DNA of 64,000 nucleotides from Roseomonas sp. 18066 (GTDB lineage Bacteria; Pseudomonadota; Alphaproteobacteria; Acetobacterales; Acetobacteraceae): NCBI RefSeq assembly GCF_902706185.1, contig NZ_CACSJM010000003.1:34933-98932 (forward strand), written 5' to 3'. Position 1 is the stretch's first letter; every line of letters starts with the position of its first letter. Both the position numbers and the translations under genes were made by a program. Positions 44,271-53,978 of the stretch are shown in pieces. The notes beneath the pieces were generated by a model. It saw only the letters and a list, made by a program, of their open reading frames with translations. It did not search any database and was not told where the DNA came from.

Positions 44271-44298
44271 GCGCCGCGGGCTCAGGAACCCGCGGCGC
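44271..44298. terminator. Perfect GC hairpin between convergent genes
   Basis: Ten-base perfect arms GCGCCGCGGG and CCCGCGGCGC around CTCAGGAA, sitting between the molybdoenzyme stop (44262) and the binding-protein stop (44306). It lacks a T-run, but its placement suits a shared terminator. Confidence 0.55.
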
Positions 44299-44305
44299 GG
44301 CGGCG

Positions 44306-45880
44306 TCAGCCGCGCTCGACCCCCCAGAAATAGCAGACCGAGCCCGGCGACACGCCTTTCAGCGCGGTCGAGAAGGCGGTCTTCTGGAAGAACTGGCCGA
44401 GCGACAGCGCCGGCGCCTCGTCGATGCAGCGCTGCTGCACTTGGTCGAAGACGGCTTGGGCCTTCGCCGGATCGGCCTCGGCCACCCATTGCCCCACCAG
44501 CCGCTCCATCTCCGGGTCGTCGTACCAGCCGGCGGCGATGCCGTCGCCGCGGATATTGGTGTTCAGCGCCGGGTTGGCGATCGACACGCTGGGCCAGTTG
44601 GTGTGGTAGATGCTCCAGCCGCCCTTCTCCACCGGCTGGCGCGCCAGGCGCCGCGCCATCAGGCTGCCCCAGTCCATCGCCTGCAGGTCGACCTTGAAGC
44701 CCAGCGACTGCAGCAGCGCCGCCGTCACCTGGCCATGCGGCGCGATGGTCGGCTGGTCGGTGGGCTGCAGGATGGCCACCGTCTCGCCCTGGTAGCCGGC
44801 GCGCTTCACCGCCTCGCGCGCTTTCTCCAGGTCGTGCGGCGGGGTCATCGCCGCCGCGCCCACCTCGCGCACCCCGGGCATGCCCATCGGGAAGGCGGAG
44901 TAGCAGGTCCGCCAGCCGGATTTATCCTCGCCCATGATCGAGACCATGTAGTCGGCCTGGTCCAGCGCGCCCAGCACGATGCGCCGCAGCGCCGGGTTGT
45001 TGAAGGGCGCGATGGTGTGGTTGAAGCGGGCGACAGAAAGAAACCCGAAGGGGTCCTGCACCTGCAGCTTGATGTTGCGGGCGCGCTGCAGCAGCGGCAG
45101 CAGGTCGGTGGCCGGCTGCTCGACCCAGTCGACCTCGCCGCGCTGCAGCGCCGCCGTCGCCGTCGCGGCGTCCGGCATCACATGCCATTCCAGCCGGTCG
45201 ATCAGCACCCGCTTGCCGCCCGAGGTCCAGTCGGCCGGCTCGGCGCGCGGCTGATAGCCGTCGAAGCGCTCATAGACCGCCCGCGCGCCGGAAATGTATT
45301 CGTCGGCCTTGAAGCGGAACGGGCCGGAGCCGACCATCTCGGTGACGATCCTGGTCCGCTCGGTCTTCGCCAGCCGCTCCGGCATGATGAAGGCGGGCGA
45401 GGAATGCGGCTTGCCGATCGCCTCCAGCAGCCGCGGGAAGGGCCGGGTCAGGCGGATGCGGATGGTGCGGTCGTCGGCCGCCTCGAAGGCCTCCACCGCG
45501 CGGCGCAGCGTGGTGCCGAAGGTGTCGGTCTGGCTCCAGCGGTCGAGGCTGGCGGCGCAGTCCTGGGCGCGCACCGGCTCGCCGTCATGGAAGCGCAGGC
45601 CCTCGCGCAGGCGGATCAGCCAGGTCCGCCCGTCGTCGGAGACGGTGGCGCCCTCGGCCATCTGCGGCTTCGGCGCCTGCTTCCCGTCGACGCCATACAG
45701 CGTGTCGAAGACGCAGAAGCCATGGGTGATGGAGACGGCGGCCGTGCTGAACACCGGGTCGAGGGTGCTCAGATTGGCCTGCGGCACGAATTTCAGCACT
45801 TTCCGCTCGGCGGCCCGCGCGACCGAGGGGATCGGCAGCAGCGCCGCCCCCGCGGCCTGCAGCATGGTTCTTCGTTGCAT
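44306..45880 (-). CDS. Periplasmic solute-binding protein, family 5 (orphan)
   Basis: 524 residues with a Tat-like signal (MQRRTMLQAAGAA, cleavage near residue 23). Family-5 blocks: VFSTAAVSITHGFCVFDTLYG, WLIRLREGLRFHDGEPVRA, MVGSGPFRFKADEYISGA, LRRIVLGALDQADYMVSIMG, MDWGSLMARR. GGGAG lies eight bases before the ATG at 45880; a reading from 45916 is unlikely. No permease or ATPase gene accompanies it, so it must feed a transporter encoded elsewhere. It lies downstream of the PaoABC-type genes but is separated from them by a strong hairpin. Its C-terminus matches the pieces of the pseudogene at 37491. Confidence 0.92.
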   Translation of the reverse strand: MQRRTMLQAAGAALLPIPSVARAAERKVLKFVPQANLSTLDPVFSTAAVSITHGFCVFDTLYGVDGKQAPKPQMAEGATVSDDGRTWLIRLREGLRFHDGEPVRAQDCAASLDRWSQTDTFGTTLRRAVEAFEAADDRTIRIRLTRPFPRLLEAIGKPHSSPAFIMPERLAKTERTRIVTEMVGSGPFRFKADEYISGARAVYERFDGYQPRAEPADWTSGGKRVLIDRLEWHVMPDAATATAALQRGEVDWVEQPATDLLPLLQRARNIKLQVQDPFGFLSVARFNHTIAPFNNPALRRIVLGALDQADYMVSIMGEDKSGWRTCYSAFPMGMPGVREVGAAAMTPPHDLEKAREAVKRAGYQGETVAILQPTDQPTIAPHGQVTAALLQSLGFKVDLQAMDWGSLMARRLARQPVEKGGWSIYHTNWPSVSIANPALNTNIRGDGIAAGWYDDPEMERLVGQWVAEADPAKAQAVFDQVQQRCIDEAPALSLGQFFQKTAFSTALKGVSPGSVCYFWGVERG

Positions 45881-45977
45881 CGTCTTCACTCCCCTGCGGT
45901 GTTCGCCGGACAGCAAAGCCCCCGTTCAAGCCAGGGCTTCCTGCCGCCGGACCGGGGGGCAGCTTGGCGCGGAAGCC

Positions 45978-46014
45978 GGCGCGCGGGAAGCCCGGCCAGG
46001 GGCCCCCGCGCGCC
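45978..46014 (-). terminator. GC hairpin after paoC-like gene
   Basis: Perfect ten-base arms GGCGCGCGGG and CCCGCGCGCC with a 17-base loop, five bases after the stop of the molybdenum subunit gene (minus strand). It suggests that the binding-protein gene beyond it is a separate transcription unit. Confidence 0.45.
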
Positions 46015-46018
46015 TGCC

Positions 46019-48211
46019 TCAGGCCAGTTCCGGCAGCCGGTCGAGGTATTTGTCCAGCGTGATCGGATAGTCGCGCAGCCGCACGCCGGTGGCATTGTGC
46101 ACCGCATTGGCGATCGCCGCCGCGACGCCGCACAGGCCGAGCTCGCCCACCCCCTTGGCCTTCATCGGCGAGGAGACCGGGTCGGTCTCGTCGAGGAAGA
46201 TCACCTCCTGGTGCGGGATATCGGCATGCACCGGCACCTCGTAGCCGGCCAGGTCGTGGTTGACGAAGAAGCCGTGGCGGCGGTCCACCGCCAGCTCCTC
46301 CATCAGCGCGCCGCCCACCCCCATGGTCATGGCGCCGATCACCTGGCTGCGCGCCGTCTTCGGATTCAGGATGCGCCCCGCCGCGCAGACCGCCAGCATG
46401 CGGCGGATGCGCGCCTCGCCGGTCGCGCTGTCCACCGCCACCTCGACGAAATGCGCGCCGAAGGTGGATTGCTGGTAGCGCTTGTCGAGGTCGCCGAACT
46501 CGATGCTGTCCTCGACCACCAGCTCCGCCGCGCCGGCCGCCTGGCCGAGGGCCACGCGGCGGTTGCCGGCGCGGATCTCGCCGCCCTCGAAGACCGCGTC
46601 GGCCGAGTTGAAGCCGAGCGCCTGGGCCACCGCCTCGCGCAGCTTGACGCAGGCGGCATAGACGCCGGCCGTGGCACTGTTGGCGCCCCATTGCCCGCCC
46701 GAGCCGGCCGAGGCCGGGAAGGAGGAATCGCCGAGCCGGACGGTGACCTGGTCCATCCCGACGCCCATCATCTCCGCCGCGGTCTGCGCGATGATGGTGT
46801 AGCTGCCGGTGCCGATATCGGTCATGTCGGTCTCGACCGTGATGCCGCCGCGGCTGTTCAGCCGGATGCGGGCGCCCGACTTCATCACCAGGTTGTTGCG
46901 GAAGGCCGCCGCCACGCCGAGGCCGGTCAGCCAGCGCCCGTCGCGCGCCTGGCCGGGCCGCGGGTTGCGCTGGCGCCAGCCGAAGCGCTCGGCGCCGAGC
47001 CGCAGGCATTCGACCAGCTGCCGCTGCGAGAAGGGTCGCTTCGGGTCGTTCGGATCGACCTGGGTGTCGTTGAGGATGCGGAATTCCACCGGGTCCAGCC
47101 CCAGCTTCTCCGCCATCTCGTCCATGGCGATCTCCAGCGCCATCAGCCCCGGCGCCTCGCCGGGGGCGCGCATCGCATTGCCCTCCGGCAGGTCCAGCAC
47201 CGCCAGGCGCAGCTGGGTCAGCCGGTTGGCCCCGGCATAGAGCAGCCGCGTCTGGTCGACCGCCGTCTCCGGCTGGCCGCCCTTCTGGTCGCCCGACCAG
47301 CTTTCATGGCCGATGGCGGTGATGCGGCCGTCCTGGCCGGCGCCCAGGCGGATGCGCTGGATGGTGGCCGGGCGGTGCGTGGTGTTGTTGGCCACCAGCG
47401 GCCGCTGCAAGGCCACCTTGACCGGCCGCCCCGCCGCCCGCGCGCCGAGGGCGGCCAGCAGCGCGTCGGCGCGCAGGAACAGCTTGCCGCCGAAGCCGCC
47501 GCCGATGAAGGGCGAGATCAGCCGCACCTTCTCCCGCGGCATGCGCAGGGTCTTGGCCAGCTCGCCGGCGCCCCAGGCGATCATCTGGTTGGAGGTCCAG
47601 ACCACCAGCGCGTCGCCGTCCCAGGCGGCGATGGAGGCATGCGGCTCCATCATCGCATGGCTCTGGTCGGGGGTGGTGTAGGTCGCCTCCAGCGTCACCG
47701 GCGCGGCGGCGAAGGCGCGCTCGAAATCGCCGGTGGCCGAGGCCGACTGCTTGACCTTCTCAGCCGTGTCGCGGGCGGCGGCCAGGTCATAGGCGCCCTC
47801 GGCCCGGGCGTAGTCGACGCGGATGGCGAGGGCCGCGTCGCGCGCCTGCTCGAAGCTTTCCGCCACCACCAGGGCGATGGCCTGGTGGTAGTGGTCGACC
47901 TGGGGCCCGCCCAGCAGCGGCGCGGTGTTCATCTCGCCCTTGTCGAGCGGCCCGGCATTCGCCGCCGTCACCACCGCCAGCACCCCGGGCGCCGCGCGGG
48001 CGGCGGCCAGGTCCATGGCGGTGATGCGGCCCTTGGCGATGGCGGCGCCCAGCACATAGCCATAGGCATGCCGGCGCACCGCATCCTGGTGCTCATAGGC
48101 ATAGGCGGCCTTGCCGGTGGTCTTCAGCCGCCCGTCGATGCGGTCGAGCGGCTGGCCGACCAGCGTCATCCGGTCGATCGGGTTGGTGGTGGCCGGTGTG
48201 TCGAATTTCAT
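46019..48211 (-). CDS. paoC: Aldehyde dehydrogenase molybdenum subunit, PaoC/YagR-like
   Basis: Molybdopterin (MCD-type) catalytic subunit of a xanthine-oxidase-family enzyme, 730 residues, same size as E. coli PaoC. Visible: VGQPLDRIDGRLKTTGKAAYAYE at the N-terminus, FIGGGFGGKLFLRADALLA, APGEAPGLMALE, and the base catalyst Glu in AKGVGELGLCGVAAAIANAV near the C-terminus. The enzyme oxidises aromatic or other aldehydes in the periplasm, with electrons passing through the partner subunits. It starts four bases after the FAD subunit gene. The maturation gene paoD/xdhC, which follows in E. coli, is missing here. Confidence 0.93.
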   Translation of the reverse strand: MKFDTPATTNPIDRMTLVGQPLDRIDGRLKTTGKAAYAYEHQDAVRRHAYGYVLGAAIAKGRITAMDLAAARAAPGVLAVVTAANAGPLDKGEMNTAPLLGGPQVDHYHQAIALVVAESFEQARDAALAIRVDYARAEGAYDLAAARDTAEKVKQSASATGDFERAFAAAPVTLEATYTTPDQSHAMMEPHASIAAWDGDALVVWTSNQMIAWGAGELAKTLRMPREKVRLISPFIGGGFGGKLFLRADALLAALGARAAGRPVKVALQRPLVANNTTHRPATIQRIRLGAGQDGRITAIGHESWSGDQKGGQPETAVDQTRLLYAGANRLTQLRLAVLDLPEGNAMRAPGEAPGLMALEIAMDEMAEKLGLDPVEFRILNDTQVDPNDPKRPFSQRQLVECLRLGAERFGWRQRNPRPGQARDGRWLTGLGVAAAFRNNLVMKSGARIRLNSRGGITVETDMTDIGTGSYTIIAQTAAEMMGVGMDQVTVRLGDSSFPASAGSGGQWGANSATAGVYAACVKLREAVAQALGFNSADAVFEGGEIRAGNRRVALGQAAGAAELVVEDSIEFGDLDKRYQQSTFGAHFVEVAVDSATGEARIRRMLAVCAAGRILNPKTARSQVIGAMTMGVGGALMEELAVDRRHGFFVNHDLAGYEVPVHADIPHQEVIFLDETDPVSSPMKAKGVGELGLCGVAAAIANAVHNATGVRLRDYPITLDKYLDRLPELA

Positions 48212-48215
48212 CGCC

Positions 48216-49162
<947 letters not shown>

Positions 49163-49166
<4 letters not shown>

Positions 49167-49813
49167 GCCGGCCGCTCCGCAACCTCGGTGATGGCGTCGA
49201 CGATGTTGGAATAGGCGCCGCAGCGACAGATATTGCCGCTCATCCGCTCGCGGATCTCCGCCGGGGTGACCTGCGGCCGGGCCTCGAGCTCGGCCGAGAC
49301 ATGGCTCGGAATGCCGGCCCGGATCTCCTCCAGCACGGCGACCGAGGAGCAGATCTGCCCGGGCGTGCAATAGCCGCACTGATAGCCGTCATGCTTGATG
49401 AAGGCGGCCTGCATGGCGTGCAGCCGGTCCGGCGTGCCCAGCCCCTCGACGGTGGTGATCTCGTCGCCCTGGTGCATCACCGCGAGCGTCAGGCAGGCAT
49501 TGATGCGCCGCCCGCCGACGAGGACGGTGCAGGCGCCGCATTGGCCGTGGTCGCAGCCCTTCTTGCTGCCGGTCAGGTCCAGATGCTCGCGCAGCGCGTC
49601 GAGCAGGGTGGTGCGCGTGTCGACGTCGAGCGTGCGCGCCGCGCCATTCACGGTGAAGGCGATTTTCATGACCGGGGCTCCCGGGCCGGTTGCAGGGGTA
49701 TCGGCCGCCGCCGCCCGGGCGCCCGGGCGGCGCGGCGTGGCCACGGCCGCGGTCGTCAGCGTCGCGCCCATCACCAGGTCGCGCCGGGTGGCTGCGAAGT
49801 CAGGGGTTCGCAT
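49163..49813 (-). CDS. paoA: Aldehyde dehydrogenase [2Fe-2S] subunit with Tat signal, PaoA/YagT-like
   Basis: 216-residue iron-sulfur subunit. Residues 1-38 carry a Tat signal (RR at 10-11, [16 protein letters not shown]) that should export the folded heterotrimer. Both [2Fe-2S] sites are present: plant-ferredoxin-type [18 protein letters not shown] with a later Cys in RINACL, and the helical site [14 protein letters not shown] plus [14 protein letters not shown] lies seven bases before the ATG at 49813. First gene of the paoABC operon; the divergent gene at 50109 lies 295 bases away. Confidence 0.94.
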
Positions 49814-50108
49814 GGCATTCTCCACAGGGTCCTTGCTCGAGCCATGCCGCGCGATCCGCACACCACGCGCATGGCGGGCCGCGGCTGCCGCCGCCTGCCC
49901 GTCCTTGTCGTCCACCCCTGCAAACGACGCCGGCGCCGAAAAGTGACAGGTCGATCTGCCGGTGAAACACAGAAGCCCTGCCGCGAGCGTCACCGCGGCC
50001 GCGTGGCCGCGCGCCGCATGGCCAGGCGCCGCATGACCGGGCGCCGCATGACCGGGCGCCGGCGGTTGGCTATGATGGCGGCCGGTCGCCGTTCTCCTGG
50101 AGCAGGTC
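49814..50108. promoter_or_regulatory. Divergent promoter region between paoA-like and DJ-1 family genes
   Basis: 295 bases without a supported gene. Apart from the 15-base tandem repeat near the right end I see no clear promoter hexamers. The region should drive both flanking transcription units. Confidence 0.3.
50011..50055 (+). repeat. Tandem repeat, three copies of a 15-base unit
   Basis: Unit GCGCCGCATGACCGG; copies at 50011-50025 (two mismatches), 50026-50040 and 50041-50055 (exact). It lies about 55 bases upstream of the DJ-1 family gene. The period of 15 keeps all frames open, and no coding role is supported. Confidence 0.7.
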
Positions 50109-50819
50109 ATGACATCCATCCCCCTCCGCCCCCCCTTGCGCATCGGCCTGGTGCTGTTCCCCGAGCTGACGCAGCTGGACCTGACCGGCCCGGCCGAGGT
50201 GTTCGCCCGCATGCCCGGCGCCGAGGTGCTGTTCCTGTGGAAGACGCTGGACCCGGTCGCCTCCGACCGCGGGCTGCGGCTGCTGCCCAGCGCCAGCTTC
50301 GCCGAATGCGGCGCGCTCGACGTCATCTGCGTGCCCGGCGGCCCGGGCCAGATCGCGCTGATGGAGGATGACGAGACGCTGGACTTCCTGCGCCGCGTGG
50401 CGCCGGGCTGCCGCCTGGTCACCTCGGTCTGCACCGGCTCGCTGGTGCTGGGGGCGGCGGGGCTGCTGGCGGGCTATCGCGCCACCAGCCACTGGTCGTC
50501 GATCGACCAACTGGCGCTGCTCGGCGCCCAGCCGGTGGCCGAGCGGGTGGTGCGCGACCGCGACCGCATCACCGGCGCCGGCGTCACCTCCGGCATCGAC
50601 TTCGCGCTGCAGGTGGTGGCCGAGCTCGCCGGCGAAGCGGTGGCCCAGGGCATCCAGCTGCAGCTGGAATACGACCCCGAGCCGCCCTGGCCGGCCGGCT
50701 CGCCGCGCTCCGCGCCGGCAGCGCTCGTCGCCGCGGCGCGGGAGAAGATCGCCCCCTTCATCGCCCGGCGGCGGGCGGCGACGGAGCGCGCCGCGGCCCG
50801 GCTGGGCCGCGCCGGCTGA
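50109..50819 (+). CDS. DJ-1/PfpI family protein, isonitrile hydratase-like
   Basis: 236 residues of the DJ-1/PfpI superfamily. The nucleophile elbow SVCTGSLVLGAAGLLAGYRATSHW puts the catalytic Cys at 108; with VCVPGGPGQ-like ICVPGGPGQ and ITGAGVTSGIDFAL it resembles Pseudomonas isonitrile hydratase (InhA) and the sensor domain of GlxA/AraC regulators, but there is no DNA-binding domain. Function could be isonitrile hydration, or a glyoxalase- or amidase-like reaction. GGAG precedes the ATG. It is divergent from paoABC and convergent with an MFS gene. Confidence 0.88.
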   Translation: MTSIPLRPPLRIGLVLFPELTQLDLTGPAEVFARMPGAEVLFLWKTLDPVASDRGLRLLPSASFAECGALDVICVPGGPGQIALMEDDETLDFLRRVAPGCRLVTSVCTGSLVLGAAGLLAGYRATSHWSSIDQLALLGAQPVAERVVRDRDRITGAGVTSGIDFALQVVAELAGEAVAQGIQLQLEYDPEPPWPAGSPRSAPAALVAAAREKIAPFIARRRAATERAAARLGRAG

Positions 50820-50826
50820 GGCAGCG

Positions 50827-52026
50827 CTATTCCGCTTTCGGCAGGAACCAGGCCAGCAGCCCCATCAGCGGCAGGAAAGAGCAGAGGCGGTAGACCGTCT
50901 CGATGCCATGGCTTTCGGCCACCGCGCCCAGGATGGCCGCCGCGATGCCGCCCATGCCGAAGTTCAGCCCGTAGAACAGGCCGCCGACCAGCCCGATGCG
51001 GTTCGGCAGCAGCTCCATCGCGTAGATCAGGATCGAGGCGAAGGCGCTGGCCATGATCAGGTTGATCGAGACGGTCAGCACCCCGGTCCAGAACAGGTCG
51101 GCATAGGGCAGGATCAGGGTCAGCGGCAGCGGCCCCAGCACCGAGAACCAGATCATCCGGTAGCGCCCGACCCGGTCGCCGATGATGCCGCCGACCAGCG
51201 CGCCCACCGCCGAGGCCAGCAGGAAGATGAAGAGCATCATCTGCGCCGACGGGATGGACAGGCCGAAGCGGTCCATCAGGTAGAAGGTGTAGAAGGAGCG
51301 GAAGCTCTCGCCATAGGCGTTCTTCGAGAACATCAGCAGCGTCAGCACCACCAGCCCGACCGCGATGGTGGCCGTGCTGTGCGCGGGCTTGCCCGCCCGC
51401 GCCTTGGCGATGGAGGAGCGCAGCGCCGCGAATTGCGCGCTGATCCGCGCCTGCTGCCCGCCGATCCAGACCAGCAGCAGCATGGCGGCCAGCGCGGCCA
51501 CCGAGAACCAGGCCAGGCTCGGCTGGCCCCAGGGGACGATGACGAAGGCGGCGAAGACCGGCCCCAGCGCGCCGCCGGCCTGGCCGCCGACCTGGAAGAT
51601 GCCCTGCGCCAGCCCCTGCCGGCCGCCGGCGGCGTAGCGCGCCATGCGCGTCGCCTCCGGGTGGAAGATCGAGGAGCCGGTGCCGATCAGCGCCACGGCC
51701 ACCAGGATCAGCGTGTAGCTGGAGGCGAAGGCCAGCGTCAGGATGCCCGACAGGGTGAAGACCATGCCGATCACCGGCGAATAGGGCGCCGGGCGGTGGT
51801 CGGTGTAGTAGCCGATCACCGGCTGGAACAGCGAGCCGGCGATCTGGAAGGTCATGGTGATCAGGCCGATCTGCACGAAGTCCAGCGCGTAGGAATCGCG
51901 GATGATCGGGTAGATCGCCGGGATCAGCGACTGCATCAGGTCGTTCAGCAGATGCGTGACGCCCAGGACGAGAAGCACCGCCAGATGGGTTTGGGCCCGG
52001 GCTGGCGGCGATGCGGCGGTACTCAT
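50827..52026 (-). CDS. MFS efflux permease, fosmidomycin-resistance (Fsr) family
   Basis: 399-residue membrane protein with twelve helices. The N-terminus THLLNDLMQSLIPAIYPII and the stretch FQIAGSLFQPVIGYYTDHRP are characteristic of Fsr; GTGSSIFHPEATRMARYAAG and GIFQVGGQAGGALGP also match. E. coli Fsr exports fosmidomycin, but the natural substrate is unknown, and most homologues are annotated only by similarity. The ATG at 52026 has only a weak ribosome site. The gap to the next minus-strand gene holds a GTCTC-GGC-GAGAC palindrome (52050-52062). Confidence 0.9.
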   Translation of the reverse strand: MSTAASPPARAQTHLAVLLVLGVTHLLNDLMQSLIPAIYPIIRDSYALDFVQIGLITMTFQIAGSLFQPVIGYYTDHRPAPYSPVIGMVFTLSGILTLAFASSYTLILVAVALIGTGSSIFHPEATRMARYAAGGRQGLAQGIFQVGGQAGGALGPVFAAFVIVPWGQPSLAWFSVAALAAMLLLVWIGGQQARISAQFAALRSSIAKARAGKPAHSTATIAVGLVVLTLLMFSKNAYGESFRSFYTFYLMDRFGLSIPSAQMMLFIFLLASAVGALVGGIIGDRVGRYRMIWFSVLGPLPLTLILPYADLFWTGVLTVSINLIMASAFASILIYAMELLPNRIGLVGGLFYGLNFGMGGIAAAILGAVAESHGIETVYRLCSFLPLMGLLAWFLPKAE

Positions 52027-52088
52027 GCGGCGGCTTTCATCGGTTGCGAGTCTCGGCGAGACGGGCGCCGATCCTATGGCCGCGCCCG

Positions 52089-53153
52089 CTAGAGGAACAG
52101 ATCGCGGAACAGCTTGAGCCAGGCCTGCTCGTGCTGCGCATAGAGCATCGGCGAGATGATGGTGGTGGCGAAGCCGCCCGCCTCGGGCATCAGCGCCGGC
52201 ACCTTGGGCGGCACCTTCGGGTGGATCGGCAGGTAGTTGGCGTCGCGCAGCACCGCCTGGCCTTCCTCCGACAGCAGGAACTCGATGAACAGCCGCGCCG
52301 CGTTCGGGTGCCGCGCCTGCTTCAGCACCGACACGGTGCCGAAGGAGGAGACCACCGGCTCCATCTTCAGCCAGCGGATCGGCGCGCCCTCGGCCATGCT
52401 GATCTGGGCGTGGTAGTTGTAGATCGACAGCACCAGCGGATATTGCCCGGCGATGTTCTGGTCCAGCACCACGCGCTGCACCGCGGCGACGGTCGCCACC
52501 CGCTGCTGGGCGAGCGCCCGCAGATAGGCCATCCCCTGCTCCGGCCCGCGGGTCAGCAGGATATTGCCGATGAAGCCGGTGGCCCCGGTCGAGCTGTGGT
52601 TGTCGCTCCAGGCCATGCGGCCCTTCCAGCGCGGATGCAGCAGGTCGTCGTAGCTGACCGGGATATCGGCGGGCTTCACCAGCTCGGTGTTGACCGAGGC
52701 GGTGGCCACCTGCAGGTTCACGCCGGTCCAGAAGCCCTCCGGGTCCTTGTAGTCGGCGGCGAAGCTTTCCGCCGCGCGCGGCTTGTAGGGGGCCACCATG
52801 CCCGCGGCATGGGCGGGGACGAAGACGGTGCCGCTGTCGAAGACATCGGCCTGGACGCTGCCGTTGCGGTTCTCGTTCAGCAGCCGGGTGACGCCCTCGA
52901 CCGGCGGCGCCGGGACATAGCGCAGCCGGATTTTTGGATATTTTTTTTCAAACGCCGCGGCCAGCGGGCGCACCGCCAGGTTGACGATATAGGTGGTGTA
53001 CCAGACCACCTCGCCCTCCTGCTCGGCGGCGCGCAGCAGCGCGGCCTCGGGCTGCGCCAGCGCGGGTCGCGCCAGCAGGCCGTCCAGCAGGCCGGCCAGC
53101 GCCGCCCCCGTGGCCATGGCGCCGCGGCGGCCGATCCTGTCCTGTGGGGACAT
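52089..53153 (-). CDS. Iron-type ABC solute-binding protein, family 1 (FbpA/AfuA-like)
   Basis: 354 residues with a Tat-like signal (GRRGAMATGAALAGLLDGLL, cleavage near residue 34). The mature part resembles the plus-strand binding protein at 55220 over its whole length: both share LLHPRWKGRMAW, GFIGNIL, QRVVLDQNI-GQYPLVL, IYNYHA and HPNAARLF. These are paralogues. No permease or ATPase is in its own operon, which instead holds an alpha/beta hydrolase and a Bug protein. GGGAGG precedes the ATG. The ligand is uncertain: family members bind ferric ion, phosphonate or organic anions. Confidence 0.9.
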   Translation of the reverse strand: MSPQDRIGRRGAMATGAALAGLLDGLLARPALAQPEAALLRAAEQEGEVVWYTTYIVNLAVRPLAAAFEKKYPKIRLRYVPAPPVEGVTRLLNENRNGSVQADVFDSGTVFVPAHAAGMVAPYKPRAAESFAADYKDPEGFWTGVNLQVATASVNTELVKPADIPVSYDDLLHPRWKGRMAWSDNHSSTGATGFIGNILLTRGPEQGMAYLRALAQQRVATVAAVQRVVLDQNIAGQYPLVLSIYNYHAQISMAEGAPIRWLKMEPVVSSFGTVSVLKQARHPNAARLFIEFLLSEEGQAVLRDANYLPIHPKVPPKVPALMPEAGGFATTIISPMLYAQHEQAWLKLFRDLFL

Positions 53154-53182
53154 GGGTTTTTCCTCCCTTGTTTCGCTTCAGC

Positions 53183-53962
53183 TCAGCCCAGGAAACGAAG
53201 CATCGCCTCCGCCACCAGCGCCGGCGTCTGGATCGCCATGAAATGGCCGCTCGGCAATTCCCGGAATTCGGCGCCGGGGATGCGGGCGGCGACGGCGCGC
53301 ACGCCCTCCGGCGGCCGGTCCTGGTCATGCGTGCCGGCCAGCAGCAGCGCCGGGCAGGCGATGCGGCCGAGCTCGGCCTCCATGTCCAGATCGGCCAGCA
53401 TCCGCATGGTGCCAGCGAAGCCCTGCGGATCGGCCGCCATGCGCTGCGCCCGGGTCAGCGCGAAGCGCGCCGCGTCGTCGCGCAGCACTGTCGGATAGCC
53501 GCGCTCCAGCCCGGCATCGGTCAAAGCGCGGGCGCCGCGCCGCTCCAGCTCGTCGGCGCGGGCGCGCAGGGCCTCCTTGCGCTCGGCCACGACGCTCGTC
53601 GCCGGCGAGGTGGCGATCACCGCCCGCATCCGCGCCGGGTGCCGCGCCGCCAGGTGCAGCGCCAGGGCGCCGCCCACCGCGCAGCCCATCGGCACGATCG
53701 GCGCCACGAGGCCCAGCGCGTCGCACAGCGCCAGCACGTCCTGGCCGAGATCCTCCATGGTGAAGGGCGCGACCGGCTTTTCCGACAGCCCGGCGCCGCG
53801 CAGGTCCAGCCGCAGCACGCGCAGGCGCGGCGGCAGCAGGGGCACCAGGAAATCCCAGCTTTCCAGCGTGCCGCCCATCTCGTGCAGCAGCACCAGCGGG
53901 ATCTCGCCGGCGCCGCTGTCCTGGTAGCGCAGCGCCACGCCGTTCACATCGATCCAGGGCAT
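53183..53962 (-). CDS. Alpha/beta-hydrolase fold protein with altered nucleophile elbow
   Basis: 259 residues with the alpha/beta-hydrolase core: LVLLHEMGGTLESWDFLVP, RLDLRGAGLSEKP, the elbow at 93-98, and AGTHDQDRPPEG (Asp) plus PSGHFMAIQTP (His). The elbow reads GCAVGG where GxSxG is expected, putting Ala95 at the nucleophile position, with a Cys one residue before. Asp and His are kept. It is closest in style to 3-oxoadipate enol-lactonase-like proteins. AAGGAGG precedes the ATG. It sits between a Bug protein gene and a binding-protein gene in one operon. Confidence 0.87.
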   Translation of the reverse strand: MPWIDVNGVALRYQDSGAGEIPLVLLHEMGGTLESWDFLVPLLPPRLRVLRLDLRGAGLSEKPVAPFTMEDLGQDVLALCDALGLVAPIVPMGCAVGGALALHLAARHPARMRAVIATSPATSVVAERKEALRARADELERRGARALTDAGLERGYPTVLRDDAARFALTRAQRMAADPQGFAGTMRMLADLDMEAELGRIACPALLLAGTHDQDRPPEGVRAVAARIPGAEFRELPSGHFMAIQTPALVAEAMLRFLG

Positions 53963-53978
53963 CGGCCCTCCTTCCCCC

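Noticed and set aside
52050..52062. GTCTC-GGC-GAGAC palindrome before the Fsr-type gene
   Set aside because: Could be an operator or part of a terminator, but no second copy or nearby promoter element was seen, so it is not listed as a feature.
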